Positions 1 through 5,073 of a stretch of 5,073 nucleotides of DNA are shown in pieces. The notes under the pieces are model-generated. The model saw nothing but the letters and a program-made list of their open reading frames with translations, did no database searches and had not been told where the DNA came from. The position numbers were made by a program, and so were the translations under genes. The DNA is from Alphaproteobacteria bacterium UBA1301 (GTDB lineage Bacteria > Pseudomonadota > Alphaproteobacteria > Micropepsales > Micropepsaceae). Each line of letters starts with the position of its first letter. Within the stretch, counting starts at the first letter, position 1. The DNA is taken from the NCBI GenBank assembly GCA_002307725.1, contig DBUB01000005.1, positions 96,378 through 101,450 on the forward strand, given 5' to 3'.

Positions 1-8
1 CCCCCCTC

Positions 9-23
9 GGCGCCTGCGGCGCC
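9..23. repeat. Short GC palindrome (GGCGCC, TGC spacer, GGCGCC)
   Basis: Two copies of GGCGCC, itself a palindrome, flank a TGC spacer, giving a six-base-pair stem. It lies directly before a longer perfect palindrome at 25-46. Together they look like part of a dispersed intergenic palindromic element rather than coding sequence. The element may extend left of the window. No function can be assigned from the sequence. Confidence 0.45.
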
Positions 24-24
24 A

Positions 25-46
25 CTCCCCCCGTAAACGGGGGGAG
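25..46. repeat. Perfect 10-bp inverted repeat upstream of recF
   Basis: Bases 25-34 are the exact reverse complement of bases 37-46, with AA (35-36) between them. Physically this is a nine-pair stem closed by a TAAA loop, with runs of six C and six G. There is no T-tract after it, so it is not a standard intrinsic terminator for an upstream gene, although it could act as a 3' end stabiliser. It ends about 25 bases before the likely recF start and could affect recF expression. Similar C-run/G-run palindromes are common as dispersed intergenic elements in G+C-rich alphaproteobacteria (general knowledge). The copy number here is unknown. Confidence 0.6.
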
Positions 47-71
47 AAACAGCGAGCCGCGAAGCACCCGT

Positions 72-1208
72 CTTGCTGTCACGCGCCTCCAGCTCACCAA
101 TTTCCGCTCTTATGCCAGTGCGGAGCTGGTGGTCAGCGGGCGGCCGGTGGTGCTGGCGGGGCCGAACGGCGCCGGCAAAACCAATGTGCTCGATGCCCTG
201 TCGCTCTTGGCGCCGGGACGGGGGCTGCGTGGGGCGAAACTCTCCGAACACATCCGCAAGGGACCTAGTGCACCGTCCGAAGCGCTATGGGCGGTGGCGG
301 CGAGCGTTGCGCGCGGCGGCGAGACTTACGAGATTGGCACCGGCCTCGCCATCGGCCCTGGTGGCGGCGAGCGGCGGGTGGTGCGGCTGAACGGCGTCGC
401 GGCCGCTTCCAGCGCCGATCTCGGCGATGTGGTGCAGATGACCTGGCTGACGCCCGCGATGGACCGGCTGTTTGCCGAAGGCGCCAGCGGGCGGCGCAAG
501 TTCATCGACCGCTTGGTGCTCGGCTTCGATCCCGCCCACGGCCGCCGCGCGGTGCGTTATGAGACCGCGATGCGCGAGCGCGCCAAGCTGCTGAAGTTCG
601 GCCCACGCGATCCCATGTGGCTGGACGGTCTCGAAAAGGAAATGGCCGAGGCGGGCACGGCGCTTGTCGTTGCGCGCGCGAAAACCGTGGCACGGCTGAA
701 TGCGATGCTGGCCGAACGGGGCGAGGCTGGCGCCTTCCCTTGCGCGCAACTGGCGATGGAAGGCGATACCGATGTGGCCGTCGCCGAATTCGGCCCCGAC
801 GCGGAATCCAAGCTGCGCGAGATCTTCGCCCGCACCCGCATTGCCGATGCGGAAAGTGGCCATACCACCTCTGGCCCGCATCGCAGCGACCTTGCCGTAC
901 GCCATGTCGTCAAGCGCGCCGACGCCCGCGAATGCTCCACCGGCGAGCAAAAAGCGCTGCTGGTTTCGATCATTCTGGCCGACGCCTGGGAGCTTAGCCG
1001 CGCCCGTGACGGCAAGGCGCCGCTGCTGCTTTTGGACGAGGTTGCCGCTCATCTCGACGGCCGCAGAAGGGCCGCATTATTCGAGGAAATACTGGCGCTC
1101 GGCGCCCAAGCCTGGATGACCGGAACCGACCATTCGCTGTTCGAAAGTTTGGCTGGCCGGGCCGATGTTTTCGCCGTTGACAATGGCCGTTTCGGGCTTA
1201 AGGACTGA
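72..1208 (+). CDS. recF: DNA replication and repair protein RecF (start codon unresolved)
   Basis: RecF is an SMC/ABC-like ATPase that acts with RecO and RecR at single-strand gaps and stalled forks to load RecA. Numbering from the GTG at 129, Walker A GPNGAGKT is at residues 11-18, the RecF-typical TTSGPHRSDL at 246-255, the ABC signature STGEQK at 270-275, Walker B LLLLDE with its D-loop (AAHLD) at 299-310, and MTGTD at 330-334. GTG 129 is the first in-frame ATG, GTG or TTG, but it cannot be the ancestral start. Upstream in the same frame the sequence reads LAVTRLQLTNFRSYASAEL (72-128), the usual RecF first strand with the NFRSY motif. The coordinate 72 marks where homology-like sequence begins, not a proven start. 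A TTG at 73 lies one frame off, so one missing base there would give a normal M-A-V-T-R start. From 72 the protein has 378 residues, a normal length for RecF. The frame stays open to the window's left edge through a palindrome. The stop is TGA at 1206-1208, two bases before the next gene. Confidence 0.93.
   Translation, partial: LAVTRLQLTNFRSYASAELVVSGRPVVLAGPNGAGKTNVLDALSLLAPGRGLRGAKLSEHIRKGPSAPSEALWAVAASVARGGETYEIGTGLAIGPGGGERRVVRLNGVAAASSADLGDVVQMTWLTPAMDRLFAEGASGRRKFIDRLVLGFDPAHGRRAVRYETAMRERAKLLKFGPRDPMWLDGLEKEMAEAGTALVVARAKTVARLNAMLAERGEAGAFPCAQLAMEGDTDVAVAEFGPDAESKLREIFARTRIADAESGHTTSGPHRSDLAVRHVVKRADARECSTGEQKALLVSIILADAWELSRARDGKAPLLLLDEVAAHLDGRRRAALFEEILALGAQAWMTGTDHSLFESLAGRADVFAVDNGRFGLKD
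1200..1204 (+). promoter_or_regulatory. Ribosome binding site of the LysE-family gene
   Basis: AAGGA sits six bases before ATG 1211 and overlaps the last codons of recF. This supports ATG 1211 as the start and suggests that the exporter is translated from the recF message, possibly by translational coupling. Confidence 0.6.
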
Positions 1209-1210
1209 CC

Positions 1211-1819
1211 ATGCTCAGTTGGGATTCCTACCTCGTCTACTGCACGCTTTACGCGATCTGCATCGCCGTGCCCGGCCCTGGCGTGGTGGCGATGGTAGCG
1301 CGGTCGTTGGGCAGCGGATTCCGCTCGGCGATCCCCGCGGCCTTCGGCATGCTGGTGGGCGATCTGGTGTGGATGACGCTGTCCGCCTTCGGCCTCGCCA
1401 CCGTGGCCCTGGCTATGGGCAGTTATTTTTTGATCGTTAAGTACGCGGGCGCGGCATACCTCATCTACTTGGGCTATAAGTACTGGCGTGCCGAGGTAGC
1501 CGAGATGCCGGAGCCGATGCCCGAGTCCAACAGCCAGAGCTTCTTCTCTCTGCTTTCGGTCACGTTGGGAAATCCCAAAGCCATGGCGTTCTTCCTCGCC
1601 CTGTTGCCTACGGTGGTGAATTTGAACCGTTTGACCGCGCTCGGATACGGCCAGCTCGTGCTGACTTCGGTAGTACTGATCCCGTCGATCATGCTGGCCT
1701 ATGCGGGGGCGGCGGCGCAGGTGCGGACGTTGCTGACCAGCCAACGGGCGCGCAAAGGCATAAACAGAACCGCGGCGGTGATCATGGTGGGCGCCGGCGC
1801 AGGAGTTGCGGTGAGCTAG
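1211..1819 (+). CDS. LysE/RhtB-family amino-acid exporter
   Basis: This is a 202-residue inner-membrane protein of the LysE/RhtB family, whose members export amino acids such as lysine, homoserine, threonine or leucine using the proton gradient. The family hallmarks are visible: PGPG at residues 21-24 after the first hydrophobic segment (about 5-25), an RSLGSGFRSAIPAAFG stretch followed by GDLVW (31-54), KYAGAAYLIYLGYKYWRA (77-94), and GNPKAMAFFLALLPTVV (120-136). About six hydrophobic segments are apparent, near residues 5-25, 40-60, 62-90, 112-135, 143-168 and 185-202. The length is at the short end of normal, and the last hydrophobic segment runs to the final residue. A hydrophilic loop rich in Glu, Pro and Ser lies at about 95-110. 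The gene starts two bases after the recF stop with a good Shine-Dalgarno sequence, so it is probably cotranscribed with recF. The substrate cannot be read from the sequence. RhtB-like rather than ArgO-like is a guess from the PGP motif. Confidence 0.9.
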   Translation: MLSWDSYLVYCTLYAICIAVPGPGVVAMVARSLGSGFRSAIPAAFGMLVGDLVWMTLSAFGLATVALAMGSYFLIVKYAGAAYLIYLGYKYWRAEVAEMPEPMPESNSQSFFSLLSVTLGNPKAMAFFLALLPTVVNLNRLTALGYGQLVLTSVVLIPSIMLAYAGAAAQVRTLLTSQRARKGINRTAAVIMVGAGAGVAVS

Positions 1820-1821
1820 GA

Positions 1822-1864
1822 GCGCAATCCGAAAAGTGCGTAGCGGTTTTCGGATAAATTGCGC
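1822..1864. repeat. Two-tier palindromic intergenic element before gyrB
   Basis: The outer arms GCGCAAT (1822-1828) and ATTGCGC (1858-1864) are exact reverse complements. Inner arms TCCGAAAA (1828-1835) and TTTTCGGA (1847-1854) pair over eight bases around a GC-rich loop, and TAA (1855-1857) bulges on one side. The element starts three bases after the exporter stop. From memory, elements of the form 'arm, CCGAAAAGTG, CGGTTTTCGG, arm' are a common dispersed intergenic repeat of Rhizobiales and related alphaproteobacteria, so this is probably a member of that group. In the transcript it would fold between the exporter and gyrB and could act as a processing or stability element. It has no clear U-tract. 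Confidence 0.65.
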
Positions 1865-1930
1865 GACCAACAAAAAAACGGAGCAAGACGTGACGCATAA
1901 AATCAGACTTGTTCCTGGTGCGGTGAACAA

Positions 1931-4390
1931 ATGAGCGATACAGAAAAACAGAACGACGCCGAACGGCAGAACGATGCCGACAAGGCCAATGGCGCCGCGG
2001 AATACGGCGCCGACAGCATCAAGGTCCTGCGCGGCCTCGACGCGGTGCGCAAGCGCCCCGGCATGTATATCGGCGATACCGACGACGGCTCGGGCCTGCA
2101 CCACATGGTGTATGAAGTCGTCGACAACGCCATCGACGAAGCGCTCGGCGGCTATGCCGACCGCATCGACGTGATCCTCAATCCCGACGGTTCGGTGACG
2201 GTGCGCGACAACGGCCGCGGCATCCCCACCGACATCCATCCCGAAGAACACGTGTCCGCCGCCGAAGTCATCATGACCCAGCTGCATGCCGGCGGCAAAT
2301 TCGACGACAATGCGTACAAAGTTTCCGGCGGCCTGCACGGCGTTGGCGTCTCGGTGGTGAATGCGCTGTCGGAACGGCTCGATCTGCGCATCTGGCGCGA
2401 CGACAAGGAACACTTCATGCAGTTCCGTCACGGCGACGCCGTGGCGCCGCTGAAAGTCGTCGGCGAGGCCCCCGGCCGGCGCGGCACCGAAGTGACGTTC
2501 CTCGCTTCCACCCAGACCTTCACCAAGACCGATTACGATTTCGCCACCCTGGAACATCGCTTGCGGGAACTGGCGTTCCTCAATTCCGGCATCGTGATCT
2601 TTTTCACCGACAAGCGCGGCGTCGAACCGAAAGAGGTCAAGCTGCATTATGAGGGCGGCCTCGAACAATTCGTGCGCTTCATCGACCGCGCCAAGAATTC
2701 GCTGATCCCGGGGCCGGTGTGCATGAGCGCCGAGCGCGACGGCATCGTGGTGGAAGCCGCGCTGACCTGGAACGACAGCTATCACGAAACCATGCTGTGC
2801 TTCACCAACAACATCCCGCAGCGCGACGGCGGCACCCATCTCGCCGGTTTCCGCGCCGCGCTGACGCGCGTGGTGACGAAATACGCCGAAGGCATGGCGG
2901 GCAAGAAAGACAAGGTGGCGCTGACCGGCGACGACTGCCGTGAAGGGCTCACCTGCGTCTTGTCGGTGAAAGTGCCGGACCCGAAATTCTCCTCGCAAAC
3001 AAAAGATAAGCTGGTGTCGTCGGAAGTGCGCCCGGTGGTCGAAAACGTGGTGCTCGACAAGCTCGGCGGCTGGATGGAAACCCATCCCTTGGAAGCCAAG
3101 ACCATCGTCGGCAAAGTGGTGGAAGCGGCCTCGGCGCGCGAAGCCGCCCGCAAAGCCCGCGAACTGACAAGGCGCAAGAGCGCGCTCGACGGCGCCTCGC
3201 TGCCCGGCAAGCTGGCCGATTGCCAGGAACGCGATCCCTCCAAGTGCGAACTTTTCATCGTCGAGGGCGAAAGCGCCGGCGGCAGTGCCAAGCAAGGCCG
3301 CAACCGCGCTAATCAGGCGGTGCTGCCACTGCGCGGCAAAATTTTGAACGTCGAGCGCGTGCGCTTCGACAAGATGCTGTCGAGCCAGGAAATCGCCATT
3401 CTGATTACCGTGCTCGGTACCGGCATCGGCCACGAGGAGTTCAATGCCGACAAGCTGCGCTATCACAAGATCATCATCATGACCGATGCCGACGTCGACG
3501 GCGCCCACATTCGCACGCTGCTGCTGACGTTCTTCTATCGCCAGATGCCGGAACTGATCGAGCGCGGCCACATCTACATCGCCCAGCCGCCGCTCTACAA
3601 AGCGACGCGCGGTAAGTCCGAGCGCTACATCAAGGACGAACGCGGGCTGGAGGATTTTCTGATTGGCGACGGCACCGCAGGCGCCGCGCTGACATTACAT
3701 ACCGGCGAAGTGGTAGCCGGCGCCGATCTCACCGCCATCGTCGAAAAGGCACGCGCCACCGTGGCGGCACTGGCCAATTTCCCGCAGCATTATCCGCGCT
3801 TCATGCTGGAACAAGCGGCAATCGCCGGCGCGATGAATCCCGACATGCTGAGCGATCCGGCCAAGGCGCTGGAAGCGGCGGCGTATATCGCCCAGCGGCT
3901 CGATTTGCTGTCGGACGAAAACGAACGCTGCTGGCACGGCGAGCCGACACCCGACGGCGGGCTTAAATTCTGGCGCGAGGTGCGCGGCGTGCGCGAAGCC
4001 CTCGCCCTCGACGGAACGCTGCTGCAATCGACCGATGCGCGCAAACTCGACCGTATGACGGAAGACCTGCGCAGCATCTATCTTAAGGCCGCGCGCCTGG
4101 TGCGCAAAGACGAAGCACGCGACGTGTTCGCCCCCAGCACGCTTCTGGAAGCGATCTACGAATGGGGCCGCAAGGGCCTGACGCTGCAGCGCTACAAGGG
4201 CCTCGGCGAAATGAACGCCTCGCAACTCTATGAGACGACCCTGGACGAAAACGCCCGCTCGCTCTTGAAGGTGAAGGTCGAACACGCCGACGAAGCCGAC
4301 GACCTCTTCACCAAACTGATGGGCGAAGTGGTCGAACCGCGGCGGGAGTTCATTCAGGATAATGCGCTGTATGCGACGTTGGATGTGTGA
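1931..4390 (+). CDS. gyrB: DNA gyrase subunit B
   Basis: GyrB is the ATPase subunit of the A2B2 gyrase, which introduces negative supercoils. All domains are present in 819 residues. The GHKL ATPase has YEVVDNAIDEA at 61-71 (catalytic-base Glu62 and Asn66 matching E. coli E42 and N46), DNGRGIPT at 93-100, GGLHGVGVSVVNALS at 133-147, and QTK at 356-358. The Toprim domain has FIVEGESAGG at 442-451 (Glu445) and the metal-binding TDADVDGAH at 518-526. The C-terminal QRYKGLGEMN (753-762) closes the tail. Residues about 560-740 carry the insert seen in proteobacterial GyrB, so the length is normal. Arg156 aligns with the coumarin-contact R136 of E. coli. ATG 1931 is the only sensible start, because an in-frame TAA lies at 1898-1900. 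Its Shine-Dalgarno sequence is weak (GGTG near 1922). A -10-like TAAAAT at 1898-1903 lacks a clear -35, so transcription may come mainly from upstream. The first 25 residues are a polar extension containing a six-residue duplication. Confidence 0.98.
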   Translation: MSDTEKQNDAERQNDADKANGAAEYGADSIKVLRGLDAVRKRPGMYIGDTDDGSGLHHMVYEVVDNAIDEALGGYADRIDVILNPDGSVTVRDNGRGIPTDIHPEEHVSAAEVIMTQLHAGGKFDDNAYKVSGGLHGVGVSVVNALSERLDLRIWRDDKEHFMQFRHGDAVAPLKVVGEAPGRRGTEVTFLASTQTFTKTDYDFATLEHRLRELAFLNSGIVIFFTDKRGVEPKEVKLHYEGGLEQFVRFIDRAKNSLIPGPVCMSAERDGIVVEAALTWNDSYHETMLCFTNNIPQRDGGTHLAGFRAALTRVVTKYAEGMAGKKDKVALTGDDCREGLTCVLSVKVPDPKFSSQTKDKLVSSEVRPVVENVVLDKLGGWMETHPLEAKTIVGKVVEAASAREAARKARELTRRKSALDGASLPGKLADCQERDPSKCELFIVEGESAGGSAKQGRNRANQAVLPLRGKILNVERVRFDKMLSSQEIAILITVLGTGIGHEEFNADKLRYHKIIIMTDADVDGAHIRTLLLTFFYRQMPELIERGHIYIAQPPLYKATRGKSERYIKDERGLEDFLIGDGTAGAALTLHTGEVVAGADLTAIVEKARATVAALANFPQHYPRFMLEQAAIAGAMNPDMLSDPAKALEAAAYIAQRLDLLSDENERCWHGEPTPDGGLKFWREVRGVREALALDGTLLQSTDARKLDRMTEDLRSIYLKAARLVRKDEARDVFAPSTLLEAIYEWGRKGLTLQRYKGLGEMNASQLYETTLDENARSLLKVKVEHADEADDLFTKLMGEVVEPRREFIQDNALYATLDV
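1949..1984 (+). repeat. 18-base tandem duplication in the gyrB N-terminal extension
   Basis: Bases 1949-1966 and 1967-1984 are two adjacent 18-base units. Their first 14 bases match at 13 positions. They encode QNDAER followed by QNDADK (GyrB residues 7-18), a hydrophilic segment before the conserved ATPase fold. It stays in frame and should not disturb the enzyme. Confidence 0.7.
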
Positions 4391-4400
4391 TGAACGCTGC

Positions 4401-4427
4401 ACCTTGCCCCACTTCGGGGGGCAAGGT
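4401..4427 (+). terminator. Strong hairpin after gyrB (terminator-like, no T-tract)
   Basis: Bases 4401-4410 (ACCTTGCCCC) pair perfectly with 4418-4427. Inside, C4412 and G4417 can close a TTCG tetraloop with A4411 bulged, which makes a very stable RNA hairpin. It begins ten bases after the gyrB stop. The following bases are CGCGACGGCAG, so the U-tract of a classical intrinsic terminator is missing. It may work as a 3'-end stabiliser or as a weak or non-canonical terminator at this convergent junction. Confidence 0.55.
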
Positions 4428-4457
4428 CGCGACGGCAGTTTGCGGGTGAGAAGTGCT

Positions 4458-4733
4458 TCAGCCGAATACGGTGTTCGAGTACTGACCATCTTGCCAAGAA
4501 CACCATAGTAACGTTTTGCGTCCATCTTTTGAGAACGCTGCCGCATCTGCGCCGTATCGGTTATGCGCCTCAATTGCTAAGGCCATCACCAGTTGTTTGG
4601 CGTGATCAGTTGAAGGTGTGTCAATGGTGGCTGGTTGCTTCAGTATTTCCTGAGCAACTATATCGATGCAAACAACTCTTCCGACTTGGCAATAAAACGC
4701 CGGAAACGCACATCTTTTGTTGTTGGAATTCAT
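4458..4733 (-). CDS. Small protein of unknown function (91 aa)
   Basis: I do not recognise this 91-residue protein. The gene is likely real. Its ATG (4733-4731) is preceded by a strong GAGGAGAG Shine-Dalgarno sequence at 4740-4747 with a six-base gap, and a -35/-10-like pair lies further upstream. There is no signal peptide or clear membrane segment. Four cysteines are present at 8, 15, 22 and 78, the first three at exact seven-residue spacing. A probably helical Ala-rich stretch runs from about residue 43 to 67, followed by a WCSWQDGQ segment at 77-84 that could form a beta strand or turn. Hand-counted G+C is 29/60 for 4561-4620 and 26/60 for 4681-4740, against 36/60 for a gyrB stretch (2221-2280), so the gene differs from its core neighbours and was probably acquired. 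It is convergent with gyrB, with 67 bases between the two stops. A metal-binding or disulfide role is only speculation. Confidence 0.6.
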   Translation of the reverse strand: MNSNNKRCAFPAFYCQVGRVVCIDIVAQEILKQPATIDTPSTDHAKQLVMALAIEAHNRYGADAAAFSKDGRKTLLWCSWQDGQYSNTVFG

Positions 4734-4739
4734 AGGTTT

Positions 4740-4747
4740 CTCTCCTC
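4740..4747 (-). promoter_or_regulatory. Strong Shine-Dalgarno sequence of the 91-aa gene
   Basis: Read on the minus strand the bases are GAGGAGAG, six bases before ATG 4733. It is close to the ideal anti-16S complement and decides the start. It is the strongest ribosome binding site in the window. Confidence 0.65.
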
Positions 4748-4780
4748 GAGACCGGACGCCATCACGGCGTGCGTGGATGT

Positions 4781-4809
4781 CATTTAGGCTGATTTCACAA
4801 GTTTGACAA
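4781..4809 (-). promoter_or_regulatory. Possible promoter for the 91-aa gene
   Basis: On the minus strand TTGTCA (4809-4804, five of six matches to the -35 consensus) is followed after exactly 17 bases by TAAATG (4786-4781, three of six to the -10 consensus). The start of transcription would fall near 4774, leaving a leader of about 40 bases with the Shine-Dalgarno sequence near its end. The -10 is poor, so this is only a candidate. Confidence 0.3.
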
Positions 4810-4825
4810 TCCTAACCCGGTTTAC

Positions 4826-4966
4826 CTAGCACTTATTGCGCTCGCACTTTTCGCAAGTGCCTGGCAAACCACCCTCTTCCTCGATGGGGATGGGAATTTT
4901 CGTTCCGCTGCCATCACCGCAACTTGTTACTTCCCTCGCCCCTTGTGGGCTACGGGATTCACACAT
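4826..4966 (-). CDS. Possible Cys-rich mini-protein overlapping the transposase end
   Basis: This is a 46-codon frame from ATG (4966-4964) to TAG (4828-4826). Five cysteines occur at residues 2, 16, 38, 41 and 46. The C-terminus, GTCEKCERNKC, has a CxxC knuckle followed by a further Cys five residues on, like a small zinc-binding or metal-binding motif. An IPIPIEEEGG segment precedes it. The ATG overlaps the transposase stop by eight bases, in a different frame, so it could be translated by coupling. A modest GGAAG lies seven bases upstream. I do not recognise a family. The open frame extends a little further upstream without a start codon. It could be a genuine accessory gene, the remnant of a gene cut by the insertion sequence, or chance. 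Confidence 0.3.
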   Translation of the reverse strand: MCESRSPQGAREVTSCGDGSGTKIPIPIEEEGGLPGTCEKCERNKC

Positions 4967-5073
4967 TTCGCAGCTTCCATCCGTGTTTGATGGCGTGGAA
5001 TTGGGTTAGGCCTCTGAGCATGACGATGGGGCCTGGTTTTCCGTAGTAGCCGGTCCAGCCGCCGAGCATGGCG
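4959..5073 (-). CDS. Transposase C-terminus, probably IS4 family (cut by window edge)
   Basis: The last 37 codons of a minus-strand gene enter from the right edge and stop at TGA (4961-4959). The peptide contains LGGWTGYYGKPGP (residues 3-15 of the visible part) then MLRGLTQFHAIKHGWKL (18-34). The pattern LGGW..GY....PGP....LRGL..F is the conserved end of IS4-type DDE transposases, where it follows the catalytic Glu region. The catalytic residues themselves lie outside the window, so activity cannot be judged. No terminal inverted repeat could be identified, because only one side of the element is visible. The assignment to IS4 rests on recalled motif similarity. Confidence 0.65.
   Translation of the reverse strand, partial: AMLGGWTGYYGKPGPIVMLRGLTQFHAIKHGWKLRNV
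4959..5073. mobile_element. One end of an insertion sequence (boundary not located)
   Basis: The transposase tail implies that an insertion sequence extends to the right of the window. Its left terminus should lie within some tens to about 200 bases below 4959, somewhere in 4734-4958, but no inverted repeat or target duplication can be fixed from one end. Whether the Cys-rich frame or the 91-residue gene lies inside or outside the element is therefore open. Confidence 0.5.

Noticed and set aside
1..130. Replication origin near recF
   Set aside because: No DnaA-box cluster (TTATNCACA-like) or AT-rich unwinding stretch is visible here or elsewhere in the window.
73..390. A 105-codon plus-strand frame starting at TTG 73
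   Set aside because: It overlaps recF in another frame and has an Arg/Ser/Trp-rich composition. Only its TTG is of interest, as the possible lost recF start.
285..1052. A 255-codon minus-strand frame inside recF
   Set aside because: It is a shadow of recF, with no motif, ribosome binding site or domain, and composition driven by the complementary strand.
1049..3571. An 840-codon open frame on the minus strand
   Set aside because: It runs antisense to recF's end, the whole exporter and most of gyrB, all of which have clear family motifs. Its His/Gln/Ala-rich, low-complexity composition is what the complement of G+C-rich codons gives.
3695..4573. A 292-codon minus-strand frame covering the gyrB 3' end
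   Set aside because: Most of it is antisense to conserved GyrB residues, and no recognisable protein features are present.
4529..4735. A 68-codon plus-strand frame
   Set aside because: It is antisense to the 91-residue gene, which has a much better start signal.
4803..4831. Plus-strand TTGACA resembling a -35 box
   Set aside because: No -10-like hexamer lies at the proper distance and no plus-strand gene follows before the transposase end. The minus-strand reading of the same bases is the better candidate.
4844..4860. Six-pair hairpin GCACTT...AAGTGC
   Set aside because: It falls within the codons of the CxxC knuckle of the Cys-rich frame, is short, and has no T-tract, so chance is a sufficient explanation.

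Overview
The window looks like a stretch of an alphaproteobacterial chromosome close to the replication-initiation gene cluster. This rests on the recF...gyrB pairing, the G+C-rich codon use of both genes, and the GyrB sequence, which reads like alphaproteobacterial GyrB from memory. No database search was possible, so the genus is not assigned. dnaN would be the expected neighbour just left of the window, but it is not visible.

Layout. Bases 1-71 hold two perfect GC-rich palindromes and no recognisable gene. recF (about 72-1208, +) follows. Its conserved N-terminus is readable in frame but has no ATG, GTG or TTG in that frame before base 129, so the start is unresolved. Two bases after the recF stop comes a small LysE/RhtB-type amino-acid exporter (1211-1819, +), with its ribosome binding site inside the end of recF. 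A 111-base spacer contains a two-tier palindromic element (1822-1864). gyrB (1931-4390, +) is complete, with all ATPase and Toprim motifs, and is followed by a strong hairpin (4401-4427) that lacks a T-tract.

Right of gyrB the character changes. Hand-counted G+C falls from about 60% in a sampled gyrB stretch to 43-48%, and the genes run on the minus strand towards gyrB. From the right edge inward there are: the last 37 codons of a transposase that looks like the IS4 family (4959 to beyond 5073); a 46-codon Cys-rich reading frame (4826-4966) whose ATG overlaps the transposase stop; and a 91-codon gene of unknown function (4458-4733) with a strong Shine-Dalgarno sequence and a plausible promoter. 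This looks like an accessory segment next to a core block.

How the genes work together. RecF (loading RecA at replication gaps) and GyrB (the ATPase subunit of DNA gyrase) both serve chromosome replication and maintenance and are commonly clustered. The exporter is probably cotranscribed by position rather than by function. No complete new multi-gene system is evident. The most open questions are the recF start, the Cys-rich frame at the transposase end, and the orphan 91-residue protein.
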